Shown here in pieces: positions 26,629 to 35,790 of a stretch of DNA of 39,111 nucleotides. Position numbers and translations under genes: made by a program. Numbering within the stretch: position 1 is the stretch's first letter; every line of letters starts with the position of its first letter. This stretch comes from an uncultured Clostridia bacterium (GTDB lineage: Bacteria > Bacillota > Clostridia > TANB77 > CAG-508): NCBI GenBank assembly GCA_947630255.1, contig CANRGU010000001.1:1-39111 (forward strand), in the 5' to 3' direction. Below the pieces are notes generated by a model, which did no database searches, was not told the origin of the DNA, and worked only from the letters and a program-made list of their open reading frames with translations.

Positions 26629-27763
26629 AGATATAAAAAGATATGACAAAATAATTATAGGAGCCGGTATTTATGGGTTATATGCTGCTTTGTATTGTGG
26701 TAAAAAAGGAGAAAATGTAATTGTATTAGAAAAAGAAAGCGAAGCATTTAAAAGAGCAACGTACATCAATCAAGCAAGAGTACACATGGGTTATCATTAT
26801 CCACGATCTTATGCAACTGCTATAAAATCTGCAAATTATTTTGAACGATTTAATAGGGACTTTGAATTTTCTATACTTTCTGATTTCGAACAGATATATG
26901 CTACTAGTTCAAATTTTTCATGGACTAATGCAAGACAGTTTAAAAAATTTTGTGAGAATGCTCATATTAGATGTGATGAACTAGCTCCAACAAAATACTT
27001 TAATGATGGAATGTGTGATGGAGCTTTTTTAACAAAGGAATATACTTATGATGCTCATATATTGAGAGATTATTTTTTAGAGGAAATTAATAAATATAAA
27101 AATATAACTATAGAATATAACACTAATATTAAAAAAATAGAAAATAAAGAGGGAAAATATTATATAACTAGCGGGGACAAGCAGTATTGTAGTGAATTTG
27201 TATTAAATGCAACTTATGGTAGTGTAAATCAAATATTAGAAATGTTAGGATTTGAACATTTTAAAATTAAATATGAATTATGTGAAATTATATTATGTAA
27301 AGTATCAAAAGAACTAAAAAACATTGGAATTACCGTAATGGATGGTCCGTTTTTTTCAATTATGCCTTTTGGAAAAACCGGATATCATTCTTTAACTTCA
27401 GTTACTTTTACACCACATATTACATCATTTGAGACACTTCCAACATTTCCATGTCAAGCTAAAGCAGATAAAATACAAAAAGACTATTGTACTCCATATA
27501 ATTTAGGTAACTGTAATGAATGTCCTGCTAAACCAGAAAGTGCATGGCCGTACATGTCAAATTTAGCAAGCAAATATTTGAAAAAAAATTATAATTTTGA
27601 ATATGTAAAATCTTTATATTCAATGAAGCCAATATTATTATCATCAGAGATAGATGATTCTAGACCAACAGTTATAAAGCAATTTACAAGCAATCCAACG
27701 TTTATAAGCGTTTTATCAGGAAAAATAAATACAGTATATGATTTAGATGAGGTGTTAAATTAA
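26618..27763 (+). CDS. FAD-dependent oxidoreductase (DAO-like) with a Cys4 insert
   Basis: A 381-residue flavoprotein of the DAO superfamily. GAGIYG at 15-20 and Glu38 at the end of the second strand form the ADP-binding fold, and LSGKINTVYD near the end closes the FAD site. A late insert carries four cysteines (279, 291, 299, 302) spaced C-x11-C-x7-C-x2-C, suggesting a bound metal. I chose the ATG at 26618, behind GGAG and overlapping the previous gene by 11 bp; an ATG at 26600 would add six residues. The operon suggests a sugar or lipid-sugar substrate. No named activity is assigned. Confidence 0.75.
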   Translation: MENKDIKRYDKIIIGAGIYGLYAALYCGKKGENVIVLEKESEAFKRATYINQARVHMGYHYPRSYATAIKSANYFERFNRDFEFSILSDFEQIYATSSNFSWTNARQFKKFCENAHIRCDELAPTKYFNDGMCDGAFLTKEYTYDAHILRDYFLEEINKYKNITIEYNTNIKKIENKEGKYYITSGDKQYCSEFVLNATYGSVNQILEMLGFEHFKIKYELCEIILCKVSKELKNIGITVMDGPFFSIMPFGKTGYHSLTSVTFTPHITSFETLPTFPCQAKADKIQKDYCTPYNLGNCNECPAKPESAWPYMSNLASKYLKKNYNFEYVKSLYSMKPILLSSEIDDSRPTVIKQFTSNPTFISVLSGKINTVYDLDEVLN

Positions 27764-27764
27764 A

Positions 27765-28694
27765 ATGAAAGAAAAAAATTTTATATCCGCAGTAGTATAT
27801 ATTCACAATAATGAAAGTAATATTAAAGAGTTTTTAACGAAACTTGTGACAACACTTAGCAGTAAATTTCTAAAATATGAAATAATTTTTGTAAATGATG
27901 ATTCAACAGATGGTACTATAAATGAAATTAAAAAAACAGCTAAAAATATAACAGATGCTACTATTTCTATAATCAATATGAGTTTTTATCAAGGAAAAGA
28001 AATTGCAATGAATGCAGGAATAGATTTGGCAATTGGAGATTTTGTATATCAATTTGATAGCACAGTAATAGATTATGAACCAAATTTAATTATTCAAATT
28101 TATGAAAAATCATTAGAAGGATATGATATTGTTAATGCAATACCAAATAAGAAAAAAAGAAAATCATCAGCTTTATTTTATAAAGTATTTAACAAAAACT
28201 CTAATTTTGCATACAAATTAGATACTGAAGCATTTCAAATAATGTCTCGAAGAGCAATAAATAGAATCTATGCAATAAATAAATCAGTTCCATATCGAAA
28301 GGCTATTCAAGCAAATAGTGGATTAAAGATTGGTTACGTAAAATATAATCCAACTATAAAAACTAATTCTAAAATTGATAAAAAATTGCAAAAAGAAAGA
28401 GGCAAAACAGCAGTAAATTCATTAATTTTATTTACAGATATTAGTTATAAAATAACATTAACATTTTCTATATTTATGCTTATATTTATTATTTTAGTTG
28501 GCTTATACACAGTAGTTATATTTTTTACAAATGAACCTGTAGAGGGCTGGACTCCTACGATGTTATTTTTAGCTTCTGGTTTCTTTGGAATCTTTATGAT
28601 ACTTACCATAATAATAAAATATTTGTCAATTATATTAAATTTAGTATTCAAAAAATCAGAATTTCTAGTAGAGTCTATTGATAAAATAAAATAA
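27765..28694 (+). CDS. GtrB/CsbB-like glycosyltransferase with atypical metal motif
   Basis: A 309-residue family 2 protein with a GT-A domain (about 1-220) and two C-terminal membrane segments (about 228-255 and 265-290), the DPM1/GtrB plan. VNDDSTDGT near 45-53 is kept. Where the family has a DADLQ-type metal motif it has QFDST, so the usual second acid is absent. It starts one base after the FAD gene stop. Such enzymes move a sugar from a nucleotide donor to undecaprenyl phosphate. Given the missing acid it may use another donor, or act as a partner of the canonical paralogue at 28764-29714. Confidence 0.75.
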   Translation: MKEKNFISAVVYIHNNESNIKEFLTKLVTTLSSKFLKYEIIFVNDDSTDGTINEIKKTAKNITDATISIINMSFYQGKEIAMNAGIDLAIGDFVYQFDSTVIDYEPNLIIQIYEKSLEGYDIVNAIPNKKKRKSSALFYKVFNKNSNFAYKLDTEAFQIMSRRAINRIYAINKSVPYRKAIQANSGLKIGYVKYNPTIKTNSKIDKKLQKERGKTAVNSLILFTDISYKITLTFSIFMLIFIILVGLYTVVIFFTNEPVEGWTPTMLFLASGFFGIFMILTIIIKYLSIILNLVFKKSEFLVESIDKIK

Positions 28695-28763
28695 AATATT
28701 AGATTACATGCTATAAACTAATATATAATAATTAAATCGATATAAACAAGGAAGGAGTATTTA

Positions 28764-29714
28764 ATGGGGAAAGATATTATTTTATATGTTGTAGTACCAT
28801 GCTATAATGAGGAGGAAGTTTTAGAAATTACAACTAAAGCTCTTAATGAAAAGATGCAACAGTTAATTAAATCCAATGCTATTTCAAACGAAAGTAAAGT
28901 GCTATATGTTAATGATGGATCTAAAGATAATACTTGGAATTTAATAACTGAAATTCATAATCAGAATAATCTTTTTTGTGGAATAAAATTGTCGAGAAAT
29001 AGAGGAAGTCAAAATGCTTTATATGCTGGGTTGATGGTGGCTAAAGAATATGCTGATATAACAATTAGCATTGAAGCCGATTTACAAGATGATATTAATG
29101 TTATAGATAAAATGTTAGAAGAATATAAAAATGGTGCAGAAATTGTATATGGAGTTAGAAGTTCGAGAAAACAGGATACTTTCTTTAAAAGAGTAACGGC
29201 AGGTTTCTTTTATAAATTTATGAATTTTATAGGAATAGAAATGATTCAAAATCATTCTGAATGCAGATTAATGAGCAAAAAAGCATTAGAAGGATTGGAA
29301 CAATTTGAAGAAACGAATTTATTTTTAAGAGGGATCATTCCACAAATAGGATATAAAAGTGCAGTAGCATATTATGATAGAGGCAAGAGAATGGGAGGAA
29401 AAACAAAATTTTCATTGAAAAAAATGATCAATTTTGCAATGGAAGGTATAATATCTTTTAGTATTGCACCGCTTAGATTGATTTCTGCTTCTGGATTTTT
29501 AATGGCATTTATTAGTTTTATAATTTTAATATGTTTATTAATAATGAATGTTGTAAATCATGCAGTATCTGATTTAGGTTTTATAATTACAACCATTTTT
29601 TTAGCAACAGGGCTTCAAATGTTATCTTTAGGAATTATAGGTGAATATATAGGTAAAATTAATTATGAAGTAAAGAAAAGGCCAAGATATATAATAGAGG
29701 AGAAGTTATTATAA
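28764..29714 (+). CDS. GtrB/CsbB-like polyprenyl-phosphate glycosyltransferase
   Basis: A 316-residue protein of the DPM1/GtrB family. VVPCYNEEE at 9-17, VNDGSKD near 51-57, EADLQDD near 97-103 and the GGKTKFSLKKM acceptor loop near 211-221 are all in place, followed by two C-terminal membrane segments. It makes undecaprenyl-phosphate-sugar on the inner face of the membrane. GGAAGGAG precedes the ATG, 69 bp after the previous gene. With the YfhO gene just downstream it matches the CsbB-YfhO pairing known from Bacillus, in which YfhO takes the sugar to lipoteichoic acid on the outer face. Confidence 0.88.
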   Translation: MGKDIILYVVVPCYNEEEVLEITTKALNEKMQQLIKSNAISNESKVLYVNDGSKDNTWNLITEIHNQNNLFCGIKLSRNRGSQNALYAGLMVAKEYADITISIEADLQDDINVIDKMLEEYKNGAEIVYGVRSSRKQDTFFKRVTAGFFYKFMNFIGIEMIQNHSECRLMSKKALEGLEQFEETNLFLRGIIPQIGYKSAVAYYDRGKRMGGKTKFSLKKMINFAMEGIISFSIAPLRLISASGFLMAFISFIILICLLIMNVVNHAVSDLGFIITTIFLATGLQMLSLGIIGEYIGKINYEVKKRPRYIIEEKLL

Positions 29715-29734
29715 ATTAATAGAAGAGGTAAAAT

Positions 29735-32530
29735 ATGAAAAAAAAGAAAGAAAAAATAATAAAAATTTTAAAAAGTGATTTTTCCAAAAATTTAATGCAA
29801 TACACATTAATATTTGGAGGATTAATGGCATTTATAATATTTATATTTGCATATTATGATAAGTGGTTTGTTAGAGACGGTGATGGATTTCGAGCACACA
29901 TAGTTAACCTTACTTATCTGCGAGAGCTATTGATTAATTTTATTAGAACTGGTAAATTATCAACTTTTATTTGGTATACTGGTAATGGATTTGATATATT
30001 TAGTAATTTTGCTTATTTTATAACAGGTGATTTTTTATCATATCTATCAATTCTAGTTCGAACAAAGGATGTTGGTATTTTATACAATATATTAGTGGTT
30101 CTTAGAATGTATTTTGTCGGAGTTGCATTTTTATGCTATGCAAAATATAGAAAAATGGATAACACATCTTCTTTAATAGGAACATTAATGTATACTTTTT
30201 CTTCATATATGCTATATGCTGCTATACGTCATCCATACTTTATTGATGCAGTAATTCTTTTACCACTTTTAATGATAGGGATAGAAAAAATCATTAAAGA
30301 AAATAAATTTATATATTACACAATAATAATTGCAATAACATTTATAGTTAGTTTTTATTTTGCCTATATGTTATCAGTAATAATTGGTATATATGGAATA
30401 ATTTTAGCAATTTATACATATAAAAAAGATGGAATTAAAAAAATAATAAAAGTTTTATTGAAAACTATATTATATAGTTTGCTTGGTATTATGATTTCAG
30501 CAGTAATCTTATTGCCTACAGGAGTATCTTATATTACGTCACAAAGAACAGGTGGGAATATTGTTAGTACTTATCCTTTAAGCTATTATAAAAACCTTGT
30601 AAATTGTTTGTTAAATTTAAAAAATACAGGTTTTTGGTTTGTTATAGGTACACAGTCGCTAATATATGTAACACTGTCAGTATTTATTTTCAGAAAGAGA
30701 AAAGATAATTATCCATTATTTTTATTATTAATGGTATTAATACTACCAATTTTATTTGCTAAAATAAGCTCAATTTTTGTAGGATTTAATTTTCAAAATA
30801 ATAGATGGTCATTTGTTTATGCCTTTATATTTGCTTTTGTAACTACAATGTTCTTTAATGATAAATATAGACTAGATAAAAAAGATTATCTAATTATATC
30901 AGCAAGCATCATAGTATTTTTAATACTTAATGCTATTTTTGGCAACAAATTGAGTGCATATTTCCAGATTCAAATGGCAATGCTATTAATTTGGATTTTT
31001 ATATTAAAATATAGAGATAATATAAAAAATATTTCGAAAAAATTTAATTTGTATAATACATTATTAATTTTACTGCTTTGTATAGGTATTGCTACTTCAA
31101 TTAAATATATATATGGTATAAAAGGACATAGTTATGTTAAAGAATCTACGGATGCTTTTTCAATAAACAAATTGACAGAGACAGCAAATGATAGTTTACC
31201 AGATTTTGGAACAGCGTTGGATTATATAAAAAAGGAAGATTCAAGTTTTTATAAGGTTAGCAGATATCCATATGATTTTATGAATATATCAATTCTTGAT
31301 CACTTTCAATCAATTGGATATTATTATTCTATAATTCCTAGTAACTATAGCGAACTTAATTCAGAGTTAAGAAATAGCCAATATCATTTAGTTAGAGGTT
31401 CAGGGGAATACGACTATCGTACGAGGATAACTACTTTGTTAGGAGTAAAATATTTAATAAATTATAACAATGGAATTGTACCTTATGGTTATACGCAAAT
31501 AAATGGATATGAAGGAAAATCAAAAATTTATAAAAATGAATATGATTTACCTTTTGGATTGCTATACAATAATTATATTACAGAAGAAGAATATAATAAC
31601 TTATCGCCATTAGAAAAAGAGAGTAGTTTGTTAAAAGCTACAGTAGTAGAAGATGGCAAAGTTAATGATAACCTTAAACATTTTGAATACAATTATTCTA
31701 ATAACATAAAAGAAGTTGATTATAAAATAATAGATGATAATAAAATACTTAACGATAAAAATAATATAACAATAAAAAATACTAAAAATAATAATTTTGA
31801 AATAGAAATAAATAATGTTAAAAACAGTGAATTATATGTGTCAATTGAAAACTTAAATTACAAACCATTTTCTAAAGACAAAATGATAGAGTTGGAAATT
31901 AATAAAAATTCAACGCCACTAGAGATTGCTAACGTTAAAGAAAAATACAAATCATATGAAATAAATACTGCATACAATATAAAAGTAAATTTCAATGAAA
32001 TTACAAAATCTTATTCAATGTATGATGTGTATACAGATGCTTACTATGTAAATAATACTAATTTTATGTTTAATCTAGGTTACTATGATGAAGTATCTGG
32101 AAAAATAGAGATTAGATTGTCAGAACAAGGAGATTATACATTTGATGACATTAAAATATATGCTGTATCTATGGATGACTATGAGGAAGATGTTAATAAT
32201 TTAAGAAAGTCTAATTTCGAAGTAATCGAATGGGATAATGGATATTTAAAAGGAAAAGTAAATGCAGAAAATAATGGAATATTACAATTGCAAACAATGT
32301 ATAGTGATGGATGGAAAGTATATGTAGATGGAAAAGAAGTAAATACGCTAAAATCTAATAAATATTTCTTAGGTATAGAAATTGATCCAGGAGAACATGA
32401 AATCTACATGCAATATAGCACACCATATTTAAAAGAAGGATTAGTAATGTCCGTTGTAGGTATAGGCATATTTGTAGGGTTATGTATAATTAACAGGAAG
32501 AAAAAAAGAAGATTAGATAATGAAAAATAA
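29735..32530 (+). CDS. YfhO-family membrane glycosyltransferase
   Basis: A 931-residue protein with about 12 membrane segments in the first 460 residues, a large extracytoplasmic region (about 470-895) and a final membrane segment. The early loop has WFVRDGDGFRAHIVN, an Asp-rich site like that of GT-C enzymes. The C-terminal domain has YSDGWKVYVDGKEV, the characteristic YfhO ending. YfhO proteins use undecaprenyl-phosphate-sugar to glycosylate teichoic acids outside the cell. Following a GtrB/CsbB-like gene by 20 bp, this is the likely final transferase of the operon. The acceptor, perhaps the polymer exported by TagGH, is inferred. Confidence 0.87.
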   Translation: MKKKKEKIIKILKSDFSKNLMQYTLIFGGLMAFIIFIFAYYDKWFVRDGDGFRAHIVNLTYLRELLINFIRTGKLSTFIWYTGNGFDIFSNFAYFITGDFLSYLSILVRTKDVGILYNILVVLRMYFVGVAFLCYAKYRKMDNTSSLIGTLMYTFSSYMLYAAIRHPYFIDAVILLPLLMIGIEKIIKENKFIYYTIIIAITFIVSFYFAYMLSVIIGIYGIILAIYTYKKDGIKKIIKVLLKTILYSLLGIMISAVILLPTGVSYITSQRTGGNIVSTYPLSYYKNLVNCLLNLKNTGFWFVIGTQSLIYVTLSVFIFRKRKDNYPLFLLLMVLILPILFAKISSIFVGFNFQNNRWSFVYAFIFAFVTTMFFNDKYRLDKKDYLIISASIIVFLILNAIFGNKLSAYFQIQMAMLLIWIFILKYRDNIKNISKKFNLYNTLLILLLCIGIATSIKYIYGIKGHSYVKESTDAFSINKLTETANDSLPDFGTALDYIKKEDSSFYKVSRYPYDFMNISILDHFQSIGYYYSIIPSNYSELNSELRNSQYHLVRGSGEYDYRTRITTLLGVKYLINYNNGIVPYGYTQINGYEGKSKIYKNEYDLPFGLLYNNYITEEEYNNLSPLEKESSLLKATVVEDGKVNDNLKHFEYNYSNNIKEVDYKIIDDNKILNDKNNITIKNTKNNNFEIEINNVKNSELYVSIENLNYKPFSKDKMIELEINKNSTPLEIANVKEKYKSYEINTAYNIKVNFNEITKSYSMYDVYTDAYYVNNTNFMFNLGYYDEVSGKIEIRLSEQGDYTFDDIKIYAVSMDDYEEDVNNLRKSNFEVIEWDNGYLKGKVNAENNGILQLQTMYSDGWKVYVDGKEVNTLKSNKYFLGIEIDPGEHEIYMQYSTPYLKEGLVMSVVGIGIFVGLCIINRKKKRRLDNEK

Positions 32531-32549
32531 ATATGGATAAAATGCTCCA

Positions 32550-32595
32550 AATAATAAAAACACCTAAATAATAAAAATAAGGTGTTTTTATTATT
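32550..32595 (+). terminator. Intrinsic terminator after the yfhO-like gene
   Basis: 15-base matched arms (32550-32564 and 32581-32595, core CACC/GGTG) with a 16-base loop and a T run inside the 3' arm, 20 bp after the stop. Confidence 0.82.
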
Positions 32596-32685
32596 TACAG
32601 AAAAAGTATTTCCATTTATTAAAAAATGTTATAAAATGAACATGAAACAAATAAATATATATTATATAAAAAATAAAGAGGTAGT

Positions 32686-34057
32686 ATGGATAATAAAAAA
32701 ATAACTGTTAGTAAGATATTAGAAATTTGCAAAGGAAAGTTAATTACAGGAGACGAAAATTTAGAAATAGACTCATATTCTAAAGATACAAGAAACATTA
32801 ATACTGGAGATATGTATCTTGGAATAAAAGGGGAAAAAGTAAATGGCAACAAATATATAGAAGATGCCTTCAAAAGCGGAGCTATAGGATGTATTACAGA
32901 TGATGAAGTCGATAAAAAACTAATAGAAAACTTTAAAAATAATGTAATTATCAAAGTAGACAATACAATAAAAGCAATTCAAGAGTTAGCAAAATATAAG
33001 AGAAGTATGTATAATATACCAGTAATTGCAGTAACTGGAAGTGTACGGAAAAACTAGTACAAAAGATATAATCGCAAGCGTATTATCACAAAAATTTAAA
33101 GTTTTAAAAACAGAAGGAAATTTAAATAATCACATAGGACTTCCTCTTACTTTGCTAAAATTAAAAGATCATACAGCTGTTGTAGTTGAAATGGGAATGA
33201 ATCATTTCGGAGAAATAAGTTTACTTACAAATATTGCAAGACCAACAGGATGTGTAATTACAAATATAGGAACATCACATATAGGAAATCTCGGATCAAG
33301 AGAAAATATTCTTAAAGCAAAACTAGAAATATTAGAGGGATTAAGCAACGATGGGTTTGTTTTAGTAAATAATGATAATGATTTATTACATAATTGGGCA
33401 GAGCAACAAACAAAATATAAAATATATACATATGGAATAGAAAACAAAAGTAAATATATGGCAACTAATATTATAGAATCAGAAGATAATAGTAAATTTG
33501 AAATTAACGAAACAAAAACGATAGTTCCAATTGGAGGTATACATTTTATATATAATGCCACATGTGCATTCGCAGTAGGAGATATATTAGGCATTAACAA
33601 AGATAAAATCGTAAGTGGAATTTCAGAATTTAAACTAACATCTAAAAGGATGGATATACAGCTTATAAAAGATAATGTAAAAGTAATAAATGATAGCTAT
33701 AATGCAAGCTATGACTCTATGAAAGCAGCCTTAGATTTAATGAGCAAAATGGAGGCAAATAGAAAAATAGCTGTTTTAGGTAATATGTTAGAACTCGGAA
33801 ATTATACAAAAGAATTACATGAAAAAGTTGGAGAAGAAGTTGTAAAAAATAAAATAGATATTTTGATTACAGTTGGAGAATATGCTGAGAATATAGCAAG
33901 TAAGGCAAGAAAGTTAGGAATGCAGAATATATTTGAATTTGACAATATTAATACAGCGTCAAAATTTATTAAAGATAATATTAAAGAAGGAGATTTAATA
34001 TTAATAAAAGCATCAAACTCTATGAATTTTGGCCAAATTTTAGAGAATATAAAATAA
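32686..34057 (+). CDS. murF: UDP-MurNAc-tripeptide:D-Ala-D-Ala ligase, read through a +1 frameshift at CGG
   Basis: About 456 residues when the C at 33046 is skipped, the normal MurF length. The N-terminal domain (1-115) has the DSYSKDTRNINTGDMYLGIK segment that binds the UDP substrate. The ATP loop VTGSVGKTSTKD (116-127) spans the break: VTGSV is in the zero frame and GKTSTKD in the +1 frame. Further on are EMGMNHFGEI, NIGTSHIGNLGS and NDSYNASYDSM, all typical of MurF. Without the shift translation stops at TAG two codons after CGG. MurF is essential for peptidoglycan synthesis, so decay is unlikely. ddl follows 25 bp later and supplies D-Ala-D-Ala. AGAGGT precedes the ATG. Confidence 0.92.
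33043..33049 (+). other. +1 frameshift site GTA-CGG-A inside the murF P-loop
   Basis: Zero-frame codons 120-121 are GTA (33043-33045) and CGG (33046-33048). Skipping C33046 reads GGA (33047-33049), the Gly before the catalytic Lys-Thr of the ATP loop. Confidence 0.88.
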
Positions 34058-34082
34058 TAATATATATATGGAGGGGTTATGT

Positions 34083-35129
34083 ATGAGCAAAATAAAAATA
34101 GGAGTTATATTTGGAGGAATGTCTACTGAACATGACGTTTCAATAGTTTCAGGAACTTCAGTAGCAAAAAAATTAGATATAAATAAATATGATATTTTCC
34201 CAATTTATATAGATACCGATGGTAAATGGTATAAATGCACAGACATATCAAAAGAATATCAAGTAGGAGATAAAATAGAAAATATTCAGATAATTGAAAA
34301 TGTAAATAATTATTTGAGTGAATTAGATGTACTATTTCCAGTTTTACATGGGTTATATGGAGAAGATGGAACAATTCAAGGATTATTTGAATTATTAAAA
34401 ATACCTTATGTTGGATGCAAAGTGTTAGCATCAAGTATAGCTATGGATAAGGTTTATGCAAAAATAATATTTGATAAAGCACGTATAAAACAAGCAAAAT
34501 ACGAGTACATAAGAAAAAATAATGAAGAGTATATATATGTTGATAATGAATTTAATGAAAAAAGATTTAAAATTGAAGACATATGTAAAATAATAGAAAA
34601 GAAATTAAATTATCCAATGTTTGTAAAACCTTCAAATTCTGGTTCATCTGTTGGGGTAAATAAAGCTAATAATATAACAGAATTAAAAAATTATATAGAA
34701 TATGCTTCTAAATATGATAACAAAATATTAATAGAAGAGAATCTAATTGGGAAAGAAATAGAATGTTCAGTATTAGGAAACGAAGATGTAAAAGCATCAT
34801 GTTTAGGAGAAATTACACCTGCAGAAAATTTCTATACGTTTGATGCAAAGTATAAAAATGCACAGTCAAAACTTACAATACCTGCTAAACTAAACGAAGA
34901 ATTATCAAATAAAGTAAGAGCCACAGCAATAAAAGCATTTAAAGCAATTGATGGTAAAGGATTTGCGCGAGTAGATTTTTTTGTAAACGAAGAGACAAAT
35001 GATATATATATAAATGAAATAAACACATTGCCAGGATTTACAGAAATTAGTATGTATCCAAAATTATGGGAGCAAAGTGGATTAGAATATTCTAAGTTAT
35101 TGGATGAATTAATTAAATTAGCTCTATAA
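34083..35129 (+). CDS. ddl: D-alanine--D-alanine ligase
   Basis: A 348-residue ATP-grasp ligase that joins two D-Ala for peptidoglycan. It begins KIGVIFGGMSTEHDVS, the standard Ddl start, and has LHGLYGEDG, KPSNSGSSVGV (the ATP lid) and NEINTLPGFT with the metal-binding Glu and Asn near the end. I chose ATG 34083 with GGAGGGG upstream; an in-frame ATG at 34068 lies on top of that site. Its place after murF makes a peptidoglycan precursor unit. Chromosomal Ddl is more likely than a vancomycin-type D-Ala-D-Lac ligase, since no van-like genes lie nearby. Confidence 0.93.
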   Translation: MSKIKIGVIFGGMSTEHDVSIVSGTSVAKKLDINKYDIFPIYIDTDGKWYKCTDISKEYQVGDKIENIQIIENVNNYLSELDVLFPVLHGLYGEDGTIQGLFELLKIPYVGCKVLASSIAMDKVYAKIIFDKARIKQAKYEYIRKNNEEYIYVDNEFNEKRFKIEDICKIIEKKLNYPMFVKPSNSGSSVGVNKANNITELKNYIEYASKYDNKILIEENLIGKEIECSVLGNEDVKASCLGEITPAENFYTFDAKYKNAQSKLTIPAKLNEELSNKVRATAIKAFKAIDGKGFARVDFFVNEETNDIYINEINTLPGFTEISMYPKLWEQSGLEYSKLLDELIKLAL

Positions 35130-35135
35130 AATGAT

Positions 35136-35180
35136 GGACATTCCTCAATCTATGAAAAATACTAGTAAATGAGGTTTGTC
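35136..35180. other. Inverted repeat between ddl and yqeK
   Basis: GGACA-TT-CCTCA pairs with TGAGG-TT-TGTCC across a loop of about 20 bases, with a 2x2 internal loop. No T run follows, so it is not a clear terminator; it could be an attenuator or an mRNA-processing hairpin. Confidence 0.45.
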
Positions 35181-35209
35181 CTTAAAACTAAACAATAAAG
35201 GAGAAAAAG

Positions 35210-35776
35210 ATGGAATTAGAAGAAATACAAGAATATATAAAAAAGCAATTATCAGAAAAGAGATATTATCATAGCAAATGCGTAATGGAAAGAGCAGAAA
35301 AATTGGCCAAGCAACTCGGCGCAGACATAGAAATAGCAAAAAAAATAGGAATAGCGCATGATGTAGCAAAAGAAATGAGTGAAGAAGAAAAATTGAAGTA
35401 TGTAGATGAAAATAATATTGAAATAGATGATACAGAAAGAAAAAATACTTCTCTTCTTCATGCAAAAATAGGAAAAGATATAGCTATAAAAATATTTGGA
35501 TTTTCAGAAAATATGGGACAAGCCATAGCAAATCATACAACTGGAAATAAAAATATGGATATATATTCAAAAATATTATTTATTGCAGATAGAACAAGTG
35601 AGGATAGAAATTTCGAAGATTTAGAATATTTAAATCAATTAGTAGATAAAAATATTGACGAAGCAGTATTATATATTTTAGATAAAAAAATAGAATTACA
35701 AATAAAAAAAAGAGCATCAATCCATCTTAATGGAATAATAGCTAGAAATTATATATTAGAACAAATAAATAATTAA
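35210..35776 (+). CDS. yqeK: HD-domain hydrolase, YqeK family
   Basis: A 188-residue HD-superfamily protein. His21 in YYHSKCVMERA and His50-Asp51 in IAHDVAKEM give the first metal ligands; ANHTTGN and IADRTSEDRN complete the YqeK pattern. YqeK proteins hydrolyse diadenosine tetraphosphate symmetrically. Many Bacillota carry yqeK next to nadD and the ribosome silencing factor gene; here it follows ddl instead. AAAGGAG lies before the ATG. The gap to the next gene is 14 bp, so both are probably on one transcript. Confidence 0.88.
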   Translation: MELEEIQEYIKKQLSEKRYYHSKCVMERAEKLAKQLGADIEIAKKIGIAHDVAKEMSEEEKLKYVDENNIEIDDTERKNTSLLHAKIGKDIAIKIFGFSENMGQAIANHTTGNKNMDIYSKILFIADRTSEDRNFEDLEYLNQLVDKNIDEAVLYILDKKIELQIKKRASIHLNGIIARNYILEQINN

Positions 35777-35790
35777 AAAAGGAGATAAAA

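Noticed and set aside
28704..28729. Internal promoter TTACAT/TATAAT before the second GtrB-like gene
   Set aside because: The spacer is only 14 bases, too short for a good sigma-A promoter.
32609..32635. Promoter for murF (TTTCCA/TATAAA)
   Set aside because: The spacer is 15 bases and both boxes are imperfect; murF must have a promoter after the terminator at 32595, but I cannot place it with confidence.
13498..33049. CGG reassigned to another amino acid (as reported for Trp or Gln in some low-GC bacteria)
   Set aside because: Reading CGG as any sense codon leaves the frame unchanged: TAG follows immediately in the FkbH-like gene, TAG two codons later in murF, and TGA at 23333 in tagG. Only a +1 shift restores the proteins.
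13498..33049. -1 slippery-sequence frameshifting
   Set aside because: The joins need +1, and none of the sites has an X-XXY-YYZ heptamer.
32686..34057. murF as a pseudogene
   Set aside because: Every other motif and the full length are intact, and a single lesion at CGG is shared with two other genes.
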